This document shows positions 53,034 to 59,846 of a stretch of DNA of 64,000 bases, one piece after another (within the stretch, counting starts at the first letter, position 1; every line of letters starts with the position of its first letter). Under the pieces are notes generated by a model. The model saw nothing but the letters and a program-made list of their open reading frames with translations, had not been told where the DNA came from and did not search any database. Origin of the DNA: an uncultured Mollicutes bacterium (lineage in GTDB: Bacteria > Bacillota_I > Bacilli_A > RFN20 > CAG-826); assembly GCA_937893635.1 (NCBI GenBank), contig CALBGF010000106.1:38473-102472 (forward strand). The letters are read 5' to 3'. Made by a program: the position numbers and the translations under genes.

Positions 53034-54650
53034 ATAAACAATAAAAACAAAATAAAAAAATATCGACCAACGGTCAAGAGTTGTTTGCCTGATGTCGTTA
53101 AACTCAAAATGTAGGTATACCAAACTAAACAGTATCTCAGTGTCGCGAGAATCTTAAGAGCCGTCACCGTGTTAAATCGTGATTAACAGTTCCAATTGAC
53201 TTAATAATTAAAGGCAAGCGACCAATGCCGTTTGCCTCGCCCAGTACGGCGTTAATGACTTGATTGGTGATAGTACAAGAATCCCCAGTTGTAGGTTCAA
53301 CAACCTAATTGCCGCTAGCTCGGTCAGTAAATAGGCTAACACGCGTATTAGTTAGTAATGGTGGCTACCAAGAAAGCTAAATTTGTTTAACTTTAATATA
53401 CTTTAGCCCTATTAAGTTATCGATGCTTATTAGTAATTGTGTATATTAAAGTAACAAAAAGTTACCTAAAACTATAATTAAGGTCGGTTGACTACTCCAG
53501 TTAGATAAGTAGTAAAAAACGTTAGGTTGGCGTAACCTTCGATCAAAGGTTCAACTAGCTTCGTCCTAGGGCTGCGAATAGGACAAAAGAGTAATTCCCT
53601 TTAAGAATTGGGTTCGGTAAGTGCTCGATGCGGATCAACTTACTCGTTCAGTTAGGCGAATGTCATAGTTCTAGCTACCCATAAGCGCGGCGAGACGATA
53701 CTCGTTAATTATCGAAAGGTGCTCTCACCTAAGAATCACAAAACTTAAAGAAGACGGTGCAAGTGACGTAGACTTGGTTCTTAATCCTAAGTAACATAGG
53801 GTAAGTGTAATTACTTTGAAAGATTAGAAGACTTTGCTTAGTAAGTCAGTAGCTGAACTGGTCAGCCATTTATAAGTTTCGGAGTCAACTAGTAGAAACG
53901 AAAAGTCAGTAGGACGATAACTACTCCTTAGTTTACTGGATTAAGTAAATAACATTGTTTATTCAATTTTGGAAAATAAAATAGTTGTTGAATTATTGTT
54001 AGAAAACCAATATTCCGCGATTGGGGATAGCGCAATTTCCTTCGTTGGTGTGCGATAAATACTAGAGTGATTACCTTGACCTAATTTAAGTTTATCAATT
54101 TAAGTATAGAATTGTTTGTTTTATAAAAAATTTATACATAATAAATTTTGCGGGAATTACAGTCGAGAGCTGTAGTAGGAGGAAATGCCCTTAAGCTTCG
54201 GTGGTTACTAACCTATGGTATTAATATATACCCGCGTAGTAGGTGCGATAAGCAAAGTAAAATTAATCATATGATAACGCGATATCAATAATTAATTACT
54301 ACTCGACTCATAATTGGCGTTCCAATTATGAGGCTTGACAAGATAATTATATTTTTTTATAGTTATCTTATCAAACCTTTGATTAACCAATCAAAAGGTT
54401 AAATATCAATTCTGTCAAATTGATATATCCTAAATGACTGTCAAACTAAAAAAATAAAAGTACCTTAAAAAATATTTTTTTAGTTTAACGGATGAAGTAT
54501 TCTTTTTGAAGATAATTTATTAATTAACGAGGTCGTAACTTGTATACTTCACCAATTAAAAATATCATTGAATTTTATTAGTTGTATTTAATGATATTAC
54601 CCGAATATATTTCCTTTTTTAAATTTTTTTATTTCCTTTCTGTACAACTA
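53034..54650 (+). ncRNA. Giant structured non-coding RNA, about 1.6 kb
   Basis: Between an early promoter (52999-53027) and tRNA-Leu there is no credible protein frame, and GC content rises visibly over the AT-rich background. Strong helices are visible: CTTTAATATAC with GTATATTAAAG (53391-53451), a perfect 11-pair hairpin at 54307-54332, and further hairpins at 54340-54369, 54374-54401, 54404-54427 and 54444-54487. Long phage RNAs beside tRNAs are the hallmark of the GOLLD and ROOL classes, and this could be one of them or a new class. Exact ends are unknown. It may contain more than one RNA. Confidence 0.7.
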
Positions 54651-54658
54651 ATATTTAT

Positions 54659-54743
54659 GTCGGAATGATGAAATGGTAGACATAGAGGACTTAAAATCCT
54701 CTGTCATTAAGGCGTGTGGGTTCGAATCCCACTTCCGACACCA
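54659..54743 (+). tRNA. tRNA-Leu(TAA)
   Basis: Acceptor GTCGGAA/TTCCGAC, anticodon stem AGAGGA/TCCTCT with anticodon TAA, a long type-II variable arm, T loop TTCGAAT and an encoded CCA. A normal Leu tRNA in all visible respects, and the first after the 1.6-kb non-coding RNA. Confidence 0.93.
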
Positions 54744-54996
54744 TATCTTTATGAGATAGTAGTAAAGAGAAGCACAACCTTGCTAAGTAGGTGGAATTGT
54801 TATACTTTTTATGGTAGAAAAAGTAGGTTTATCTACCATACAGATAAGTCAGAGTTTTTAGGAGAGTAATTAACTTCTATAATTTTTAACTGTCTTGAAA
54901 CAAGTTAATATTTAACTATCATAAATATTAATAAAAAATTTAAAGGGCTGGCGAAAGCCGAGGTCCACCCAAGGTGGAGGAATTCCTTCACCATAT
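54744..54996 (+). ncRNA. Structured spacer between tRNA-Leu and tRNA-Cys
   Basis: This 253-base interval has no gene. It contains the hairpin TATGGTAGA...TCTACCATA, and near the end a compact block (54953-54991) with GGC-GAAA-GCC (GNRA tetraloop), CCACC-CAA-GGTGG and AGGAATTCCTT, ending in TTCACCA like a CCA terminus. It could be a processed small RNA or a tRNA-end mimic. Confidence 0.45.
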
Positions 54997-55070
54997 GTTG
55001 AATTAGTCAAGTGGTAAGACAGAGGCCTGCAAAGTCTTGACCTTAGGTTCGAATCCTAAATTCAACTCCA
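54997..55070 (+). tRNA. tRNA-Cys(GCA)
   Basis: Acceptor GTTGAAT/ATTCAAC, discriminator T and CCA encoded. The anticodon stem GAGGC/GTCTT (two G-T pairs) holds loop CTGCAAA with anticodon GCA. The T arm CTTAGG-TTCGAAT-CCTAA is regular. Confidence 0.9.
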
Positions 55071-55183
55071 ATAGGTTTAAATAGTGTCCTTTAACAATAT
55101 TTGATTTTTGAGTATTTTTGATATAAAATACTCCCGTTCTATGTTGAGGTTGGGCGTTGCCTTTTTAAAATAACGCCAAGCTT

Positions 55184-55257
55184 TGGAGTGTCGTCTAAAG
55201 GTAGGACATACGACTTTGACTCGTATAATGTTAGTTCGATTCTAGCTGCTCCAGCCA
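55184..55257 (+). tRNA. tRNA-Gln(TTG)
   Basis: Acceptor TGGAGTG/TGCTCCA (with two wobble pairs), discriminator G, CCA encoded. The anticodon stem TACGA/TCGTA holds loop CTTTGAC, anticodon TTG. The T stem is GTTAG/CTAGC. Only 4 bases separate it from tRNA-Ile. Confidence 0.9.
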
Positions 55258-55261
55258 ATAT

Positions 55262-55337
55262 CGAGAGATAGCCAAGCGGTAAGGCACTGATCTGATACGT
55301 CAGCTATCGAAGGTTCGAATTCCTTCTCTCTCGACCA
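55262..55337 (+). tRNA. tRNA-Ile(GAT)
   Basis: Acceptor CGAGAGA/TCTCTCG, A plus CCA encoded. The anticodon stem CTGAT/GTCAG holds loop CTGATAC with anticodon GAT. The T arm is GAAGG-TTCGAAT-TCCTT. A second Ile tRNA (TAT) occurs at 56145. Confidence 0.9.
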
Positions 55338-55677
55338 TCATGCAGTTCGATTCTGCTCGTAGCTGAGGTTTGGTAACAAGAGCCGTTCGATTCGGTAGTT
55401 GCTTTGGTAAGCGTAGCCGTTTCAAAGTTTTGGTAGTTAAAAACTGGTGTTATGATTAGCATTGCTGTTTATAACGGAGATTTTGCTCATTTTATCTTAA
55501 CTAAAATGTCGTGGGTAAGTATTCGGCGTGGTAGTCAAATCAAACCGTGAGTCACCCTTCCATTGGGATAAAGACTCGAATTATTGGCGCAGACTAATGA
55601 TTTATATAAATAGTGATATCCTATATTGTATAAATTGTTACAATTACCTTGTGAGTGTGGGCGCTACAAGGACGCGT
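55338..55677 (+). ncRNA. Structured spacer with T-arm-like hairpins
   Basis: This 340-base interval lies between tRNA-Ile and tRNA-Ser. Two stem-loops with the T-loop sequence TTCGATT stand alone (GCAG/CTGC at 55342-55356, and AGCCG/CGGT at 55381-55396). AACTGGTGTTAT at 55442-55453 recurs at 55972-55983 in the next spacer, and both copies are preceded by a GTAG..GCCGT-like segment. A short frame from 55528 is not credible: no ribosome site and it runs into tRNA-Ser. Confidence 0.5.
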
Positions 55678-55765
55678 ATCGAAATGGCTGAGTGGCTTAA
55701 AGCAATCGTCTACTAAACGATCAGTCCGTAAGGGCTCAGAGGTTCAAATCCTCTTTTCGATGCCA
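55678..55765 (+). tRNA. tRNA-Ser(ACT), unusual A34
   Basis: Acceptor ATCGAAA/TTTCGAT, G plus CCA encoded, long type-II variable arm (GTCC-GTAA-GGGC). The anticodon stem ATCGT/ACGAT holds loop CTACTAA, so the anticodon is ACT where bacteria normally have GCT. The A34 change is unusual outside tRNA-Arg(ACG). Confidence 0.88.
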
Positions 55766-56055
55766 ATACCTTGTTTTATGTACAAAAAATAAGTCGGTTT
55801 AAGTCCGATAACTAGAAAGTTAGAATACAAAGTCTAGACCTTTTGTATTTGAAACTTAACCTTTTAGCCGTTAAGGGAGAGATAGACACATTAACGGAGC
55901 CTCGGTAAATAGTATAAGGTATTACAAAATAATGTATTAAGTAATCTTGTTCAAATCAAGGTAGGGCCGTTAACTGGTGTTATAACATATGCGGTAGTTT
56001 AATGTATTAATACATTATTTAGATTTTAGTTCGATTCTAAATTTACTGTTTATAT
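55766..56055 (+). ncRNA. Structured spacer with an armless tRNA-like fold
   Basis: This 290-base interval precedes tRNA-Thr. Its 3' part (55991-56049) pairs GCGGTAG with TTACTGT like an acceptor and contains a perfect palindromic hairpin (TAATGTAT/ATACATTA). It then has a T-arm-like TTTAG-TTCGATT-CTAAA, but no D arm. The upstream part includes AACTGGTGTTAT shared with the previous spacer. No protein gene is seen. Confidence 0.5.
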
Positions 56056-56130
56056 GCTGGTGTGGCGCAATGGCAACGCATTTGACCTGTAATCAAAGGA
56101 TTGTTGGTTCAAATCCAACCACCAGCTCCA
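56056..56130 (+). tRNA. tRNA-Thr(TGT) with C33
   Basis: Acceptor GCTGGTG/CACCAGC, T plus CCA encoded. The anticodon stem TTTGA/TCAAA holds loop CCTGTAA, so position 33 is C instead of the near-universal T, with anticodon TGT. The T arm GTTGG/CCAAC is perfect. The rest is a normal Thr tRNA. Confidence 0.88.
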
Positions 56131-56144
56131 TATTATTTTTATAT

Positions 56145-56220
56145 TGTGGAATCGTTCAACGGTTAGGACTCTCGTCTTATACACGAGCTATTCTAGGTTC
56201 GAATCCTAGTTCCACAACCA
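56145..56220 (+). tRNA. tRNA-Ile(TAT)
   Basis: Acceptor TGTGGAA/TTCCACA, A plus CCA encoded. The anticodon stem CTCGT/ACGAG holds loop CTTATAC with anticodon TAT, reading AUA directly rather than through lysidine-modified CAT. AUA is a common codon in this AT-rich genome. Confidence 0.88.
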
Positions 56221-56306
56221 ATAGAAGAAAGTAGAGAATTATCATGCAACGATTCATAAAACCACGAATTGAGTGGCGAATCAGTCCACCTCTTTCTTCT
56301 TTATAT

Positions 56307-56383
56307 CGGAGTGTGGCGCAGTTTGGTAGCGTGCTCGGCCTGGAACCGAAGGGTCGCAAGTTCAAATCTTGCTGCTCCGACCA
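56307..56383 (+). tRNA. tRNA-Pro(TGG) with C33
   Basis: Acceptor CGGAGTG/TGCTCCG, A plus CCA encoded. The D arm GCGCAGTTTGGTAGCG is typical of Pro tRNAs. The anticodon stem has one C-A mismatch, and loop CCTGGAA has C at 33 and A at 37 (usually T33, G37), anticodon TGG. T arm GCAAG/CTTGC. Confidence 0.87.
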
Positions 56384-56974
56384 ACGGGTTTGTTCAAAGG
56401 CCCATCGGACGACTTTGAAATGGCAATCTGGAAAGACAGATATTTATATCTAGGTGTATAACGGTTTACACCCGTTCCTAGGCAATCTCAAAGAGCGAAC
56501 CAATTTAGACTGATAGGTTTTTATTGGCAGTCGTTGTTGGTGTTGTGAAACACTAACAAAAGTTCAAAAGACAATTTAAGAGGTTGGCGCATATCATACA
56601 ATTTAATAAATTATTTTTTTCTTTCGGCACCATAGTAGACGCTTCTGTGAAGAATAATCTTTATACTGTGCGGCAAGTGATGTTGAGTATAAGTAAAGAA
56701 ATATCAATAAGGTGTTAGGACTTGAAGTTGTGAAAATAACTATAAGAAAGAAAAAAGTTAAAGTAGCCAAATGTCCTATTACAATATATTTATAATATTA
56801 TATTGTATCTCTGAATTACTGAAAGTTTGGTGAAATTTACAGGCATTCATCCTGCCAGTGCTCGAAAAGGGTAATAAGCTTTTAGGTCGCTCCTAATTGC
56901 TCAGTATTATTCTCATTGTGAATGAATAATTATCTGGTATGATTTTGTAAAGCGAAAGCTTATAAATAATTTAT
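56384..56974 (+). ncRNA. Large structured non-coding RNA, about 590 nt
   Basis: This gene-free interval between tRNA-Pro and tRNA-Glu has dense pairing: AGATAT/ATATCT, GGTGTA/TACACC nested in CTAGG/CCTAG, GTTGGTGTT/AACACTAAC, AGGAC/GTCCT around an AGTT-type hairpin, TACAATATA/TATATTGTA, and AAGC-GAAA-GCTT with a GNRA tetraloop. Its length is close to that reported for ROOL RNAs, which also sit beside phage tRNAs, but length alone does not identify it. Confidence 0.65.
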
Positions 56975-57049
56975 GTTCCTTTCATCTAATGGTTAGGATA
57001 GCGCTCTTTCACGGCGCAAATGCCAGTTCAACTCTGACAGGGAACACCA
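56975..57049 (+). tRNA. tRNA-Glu(TTC)
   Basis: Acceptor GTTCCTT/AGGGAAC (one wobble pair), A plus CCA encoded. The anticodon stem GCGCT/GGCGC holds loop CTTTCAC with anticodon TTC. The T arm is GCCAG-TTCAACT-CTGAC. It follows directly on the about 590-base structured interval. Confidence 0.9.
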
Positions 57050-57052
57050 AAT

Positions 57053-57129
57053 GCCGTTGTGTCGGAACAGGTATACGAGATAGTCTTAGAAACTATTTTT
57101 TACAAGTTCGAATCTTGTCAACGGCACCA
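57053..57129 (+). tRNA. tRNA-Leu(TAG) lacking the long variable arm
   Basis: Acceptor GCCGTTG/CAACGGC, A plus CCA encoded. The D arm (TCGGAACAGGTATACGA) is Leu-like. The anticodon stem ATAGT/ACTAT holds loop CTTAGAA, anticodon TAG. The variable region is only five T residues, whereas Leu tRNAs normally carry a stem-loop there. Confidence 0.85.
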
Positions 57130-57131
57130 AT

Positions 57132-57203
57132 GGGGTCATAGTGATATCGGTAGCACTTTTGCCTTGCACGCAGAAAGGTTGGGTTCGACTCCCAATGACT
57201 CCA
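57132..57203 (+). tRNA. tRNA-Ala(TGC), no encoded CCA
   Basis: Acceptor GGGGTCA/TGACTCC with discriminator A; the next bases are TTA, so CCA must be added enzymatically, unlike the other array tRNAs. The anticodon stem TTTGC/GCAGA holds loop CTTGCAC, anticodon TGC. The T arm is TTGGG-TTCGACT-CCCAA. It is the last tRNA of the array. Confidence 0.85.
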
Positions 57204-57505
57204 TTAGCAGTATACATAAAAAGGATGGGTGAAATTCCCATAGCCGCCTTTTATAAGACGACTTACTGTCACCATTAAAGTGAGACAATGTATACTTTAA
57301 TATATATAATTTCTCCTAAAGATTACGATGATAGGGGTAACCAAGGAAATTGGAGTAGGTATTTGCTCACGGTGAAGCGTAAATATAGACGAGGAGCCAG
57401 AATTGGGTTTAGATTTTATCTATATAAAGCCAATCAACTGTAGACCGACCAATACCCAACCTATAGTGAGATACCGCGGTAGTGGGATCAAAGTGGAGAA
57501 ATAAG
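57204..57505 (+). ncRNA. Two-domain structured RNA at the end of the array
   Basis: Domain 1 is closed by AGTATACAT (57209-57217) with ATGTATACT (57288-57296). Domain 2 is closed by ATTTCTCC (57309-57316) with GGAGAAAT (57495-57502). Each encloses smaller helices (for example GGGT/ATTCCC-type and CCAAGGAAATTGG). A terminator follows within 4 bases, so this forms the 3' end of the long tRNA transcript. Confidence 0.6.
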
Positions 57506-57540
57506 AGACCTAGGTTTTCTAGGTCTTTTCTATTGTTTTT
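57506..57540 (+). terminator. Terminator of the RNA island
   Basis: AGACCTAG-GTTTT-CTAGGTCT followed by TTTCTATTGTTTTT. Confidence 0.88.
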
Positions 57541-57560
57541 AAATTTTTTTAAAAAATAGT

Positions 57561-57589
57561 TTGATTTTTTAAAAAATATATGTTATAAT
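57561..57589 (+). promoter_or_regulatory. Promoter of HNH-like gene
   Basis: TTGATT - 17 nt - TATAAT, starting 28 bases after the island terminator. Confidence 0.84.
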
Positions 57590-57624
57590 AATTATATAAA
57601 GTGAAAGGAGATATAAAATATAAT

Positions 57625-58446
57625 ATGTTAACTGAAAAAGGAACACAAATTTTTGAATTAATTTTAAACAAATATCAAGTTGGAGAAGAATTTAGGGCAA
57701 AAGACATAGGAGCTGCGTCAGCTACTCTTACTTCTATTGTTAAAGAAGGATATCTTGACAAAAAAGATACCAAACCACTTACATATTTATTAAAAGAAGG
57801 AGCAGAAGAAGAATATGAAAAGAGGAAACCAAAAAAATTTAACCCTTATTCTTATCAAGAATTTAAAAAACAGCAAGAATTAACTTATGATGAGTTATGT
57901 AAATATTTAATAAATAAATACGGCATAGTTGATGGTAATTATTTTTGTACTGAAAGTTGTTCTTCTCAAAATTCTAAAATAAGACGAGGTAAAGAAGGAT
58001 TATTTATACATCATTATTATGAAAAAGATTTTATTATGCTTTGTAATAAAGAATGGGCAGTGATAAATTCTTTTGAATATCAAATGGGTAAAAATTTAAT
58101 CTATTGTAATATATTTGAGCATTTATTACTTCATATAAAAATTGCTCTCAATGAATTTTCTGAAGAAAAATTACCAAACTTGGTTGGTATTGGTGGCATC
58201 GTTAATTTTATTGCTCCTAAAATTTTTTACGAATACAAAGTTACTTCACAAATAGAAAATATCAATAAACAACTTTTTGATAATATTATGGAAGATTTTT
58301 TTAATCTATATTTAAAAAGTTCGCAATTCCTAGTTACTAATTTCCCAGCATTAGAAATATATAAAAAACAGATTTCTTACTCTTCATTATTCGAAGCAAG
58401 AATGGCTCTTGTAACTGAAAATAATACTATGTTAGAAAGTGAATAA
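57625..58446 (+). CDS. Winged-helix plus HNH-like protein
   Basis: ATG at 57625 gives 273 residues. GGAG is 14 bases upstream, so spacing is long, and a GTG at 57601 is less likely because it sits within the ribosome site. The N-terminus is a small winged helix (TEKGTQIFELIL...ATLTSIVKEGYL). The middle has EGLFIHHYYEKD, SFEYQMGKNLIYCNIFEHLLLHI, the pattern of degenerate HNH-like phage proteins. A nuclease or DNA-binding function is plausible. Promoter 57561-57589. Confidence 0.65.
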   Translation: MLTEKGTQIFELILNKYQVGEEFRAKDIGAASATLTSIVKEGYLDKKDTKPLTYLLKEGAEEEYEKRKPKKFNPYSYQEFKKQQELTYDELCKYLINKYGIVDGNYFCTESCSSQNSKIRRGKEGLFIHHYYEKDFIMLCNKEWAVINSFEYQMGKNLIYCNIFEHLLLHIKIALNEFSEEKLPNLVGIGGIVNFIAPKIFYEYKVTSQIENINKQLFDNIMEDFFNLYLKSSQFLVTNFPALEIYKKQISYSSLFEARMALVTENNTMLESE

Positions 58447-58460
58447 AAATTAAAAATAAT

Positions 58461-58489
58461 TTGACAAAAGGAAAAATATATGTTATAAT
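58461..58489 (+). promoter_or_regulatory. Promoter of 58518 operon
   Basis: Consensus TTGACA - 17 nt - TATAAT. Confidence 0.86.
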
Positions 58490-58517
58490 AATTATATAAA
58501 ATAAAAGGAGTAAATAA

Positions 58518-59012
58518 ATGGAAAAAACTATTCATATTAATTTTGAACTAAATGTTGATGAATTAATTAAACAATATAATTTAACTAGCAAATCAACTGA
58601 AAATGATATTGTTGATGCTATTAAAGATACTTTAAAGGAACAAGATGATATTATTTATGAATATTATTCAGCAGATGAAATGTACGATTATTATGAAAAA
58701 GAAATCAGAGAAAAATTAAAAGAAAAAGAAAGTTTCGAATTTGATTATGAAAAATGTAAAAAACTTTTAAATTGTCTTGCTGATAATGGAAAGTGGGGCG
58801 AACTTTATAAAATTTTATTTGAGAACGAAAAATCAAGTGATAAAGAGGCAATCGAAACATTAAATGTTTTAAATGATAATTTAGAGAAAAAATATAATGC
58901 TTTAAAAGAAGATACAATACAAGAATTAAATAAAATTTTAAATGATGCTACTGATGTAGTAACAATTTATAATTTAAAAAAACTTATATCAGATTTAAAG
59001 GAGAGAAAATAA
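58518..59012 (+). CDS. Acidic early hypothetical protein
   Basis: The 164-residue, Lys/Glu/Asp-rich, helical protein opens with IHINFELNVDELIKQYNL and ends in a helical repeat ending LISDLKERK. No family is recognised. It follows the best early promoter in the window (TTGACA/TATAAT, 58461-58489) and AAGGAG. The next gene begins immediately after its stop. Confidence 0.62.
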   Translation: MEKTIHINFELNVDELIKQYNLTSKSTENDIVDAIKDTLKEQDDIIYEYYSADEMYDYYEKEIREKLKEKESFEFDYEKCKKLLNCLADNGKWGELYKILFENEKSSDKEAIETLNVLNDNLEKKYNALKEDTIQELNKILNDATDVVTIYNLKKLISDLKERK

Positions 59013-59345
59013 ATGATTAATGATATTAAAAAAGTATATATTAATGGAAATACAGTAGTAGTCAAATTTAAAAATGGCGATAGCAAAATTGCTAAGTGCC
59101 ATCCAAATGATAAATTTGACTTAGAAAAAGGTATATTGTTATGTATTGCTAAAGAAAATGGTTATACATATCAAGATATTACTGATTTGTCAGAAAATGC
59201 TAATGTAATTAATCCATCTGAAAAGAGAAAAGAAAGATTACAAAGTAAAAATAAAGTAAAAGTTAAAAGAGATTATTTTGGAAAAAATAATGTTATTACT
59301 TTAAATCAGCTTTTTAATTATCTTAGTGATTATTTAAAATTTTAA
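59013..59345 (+). CDS. Early hypothetical protein
   Basis: The 110-residue protein has an N-terminal beta unit (VYINGNTVVVKFKNGDSKIAKCHPND), reminiscent of small phage proteins with a KCHP-type turn, and a Lys-rich C-terminus. It is co-transcribed with the 58518 gene. Its function is unknown. Confidence 0.6.
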   Translation: MINDIKKVYINGNTVVVKFKNGDSKIAKCHPNDKFDLEKGILLCIAKENGYTYQDITDLSENANVINPSEKRKERLQSKNKVKVKRDYFGKNNVITLNQLFNYLSDYLKF

Positions 59346-59363
59346 AAATAAAAGGAGAAGGAT

Positions 59364-59564
59364 ATGAAACAAGTTATAACTGTTGTTGATAAAACTGCTA
59401 AGAAAAAAGATGGCTCTTACAAAGAAATTAAACTTGAAAAGAAAGTGGCGGATAAAAATCATTTGGCGGCACAAATTAATTATCCTTCTCAAGTTTTTAA
59501 AGATAAGAAGAAATACAATAGAAAAGAAAAACATCGCGGGCGCGCAATGGCAGAAAGTATATAA
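59364..59564 (+). CDS. Small basic early protein
   Basis: The 66-residue protein is very rich in Lys/Arg (net basic), with VADKNHLAAQINYPSQVF and a C-terminal HRGRAMAES. The reading frame is chosen over an overlapping one at 59383 because AAGGAGAAGG directly precedes this ATG. Arg-Gly-Arg-Ala is encoded CGC GGG CGC GCA, a good example of the GC-context codon pattern described in the findings. It could be a nucleic-acid-binding peptide. Confidence 0.6.
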   Translation: MKQVITVVDKTAKKKDGSYKEIKLEKKVADKNHLAAQINYPSQVFKDKKKYNRKEKHRGRAMAESI

Positions 59565-59573
59565 AGGAGTATT

Positions 59574-59777
59574 ATGGATGACAATTTATTAAATTTAGAA
59601 GTGGTTAAATCTGAACAAGTAGCACTATATAATTTATTATCAAATGGTAATTTATTAGTAGAAAATGCTTCTTTAAATCGAATAAAAGAAGTAGTTAATA
59701 ATCTTTATATATCTGAAATAACAAAACTACGAGAAGATGGCTCTAATTTTTTAAGTGAAATAGATAAAATTATTTAA
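59574..59777 (+). CDS. Small early protein
   Basis: The 67-residue helical protein (LNLEVVKSEQVALYNLL...ISEITKLREDGSNFLSEIDKII) has no family assigned. AAAGGAG precedes the start, 10 bases after the previous stop. It is the last gene of the transcript starting near 58495. Confidence 0.6.
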   Translation: MDDNLLNLEVVKSEQVALYNLLSNGNLLVENASLNRIKEVVNNLYISEITKLREDGSNFLSEIDKII

Positions 59778-59786
59778 CAAAAAAAT

Positions 59787-59815
59787 TTGAAAAATAATAA
59801 AAAATATATTATAAT
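59787..59815 (+). promoter_or_regulatory. Promoter of 59847 operon
   Basis: TTGAAA - 17 nt - TATAAT. Confidence 0.82.
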
Positions 59816-59846
59816 AAATATATAAAATAAAAAAGGAGATAAAAAA

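Noticed and set aside
53040..53220. Group II intron domain V-like hairpin near GAGCCGTCACC
   Set aside because: The pairing and the AGC/bulge pattern of domain V are not met, and no intron-encoded protein or boundaries are seen. A group I intron core was also not found.
54130..54260. RNase P RNA, suggested by GAGGAAATGCCC
   Set aside because: The conserved RNase P core (GAGGAAAGTCC and the matching ACAGAAA-type strand) is not present.
55101..55135. Internal promoter TTGATT/TATAAA in the array
   Set aside because: Spacing is only about 15 nt and the segment forms the hairpin GAGTATTTT/AAAATACTC, so it is better explained as RNA structure.
55500..56455. Short open frames inside the tRNA array (55528, 56177 minus, 56244)
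   Set aside because: They run through tRNA genes, lack ribosome sites and have no coding-like composition.
59383..59592. Overlapping reading frame within the 59364 gene
   Set aside because: It lacks a ribosome site, and the 59364 frame has one directly upstream; the alternative is a shadow of a Lys-rich gene.
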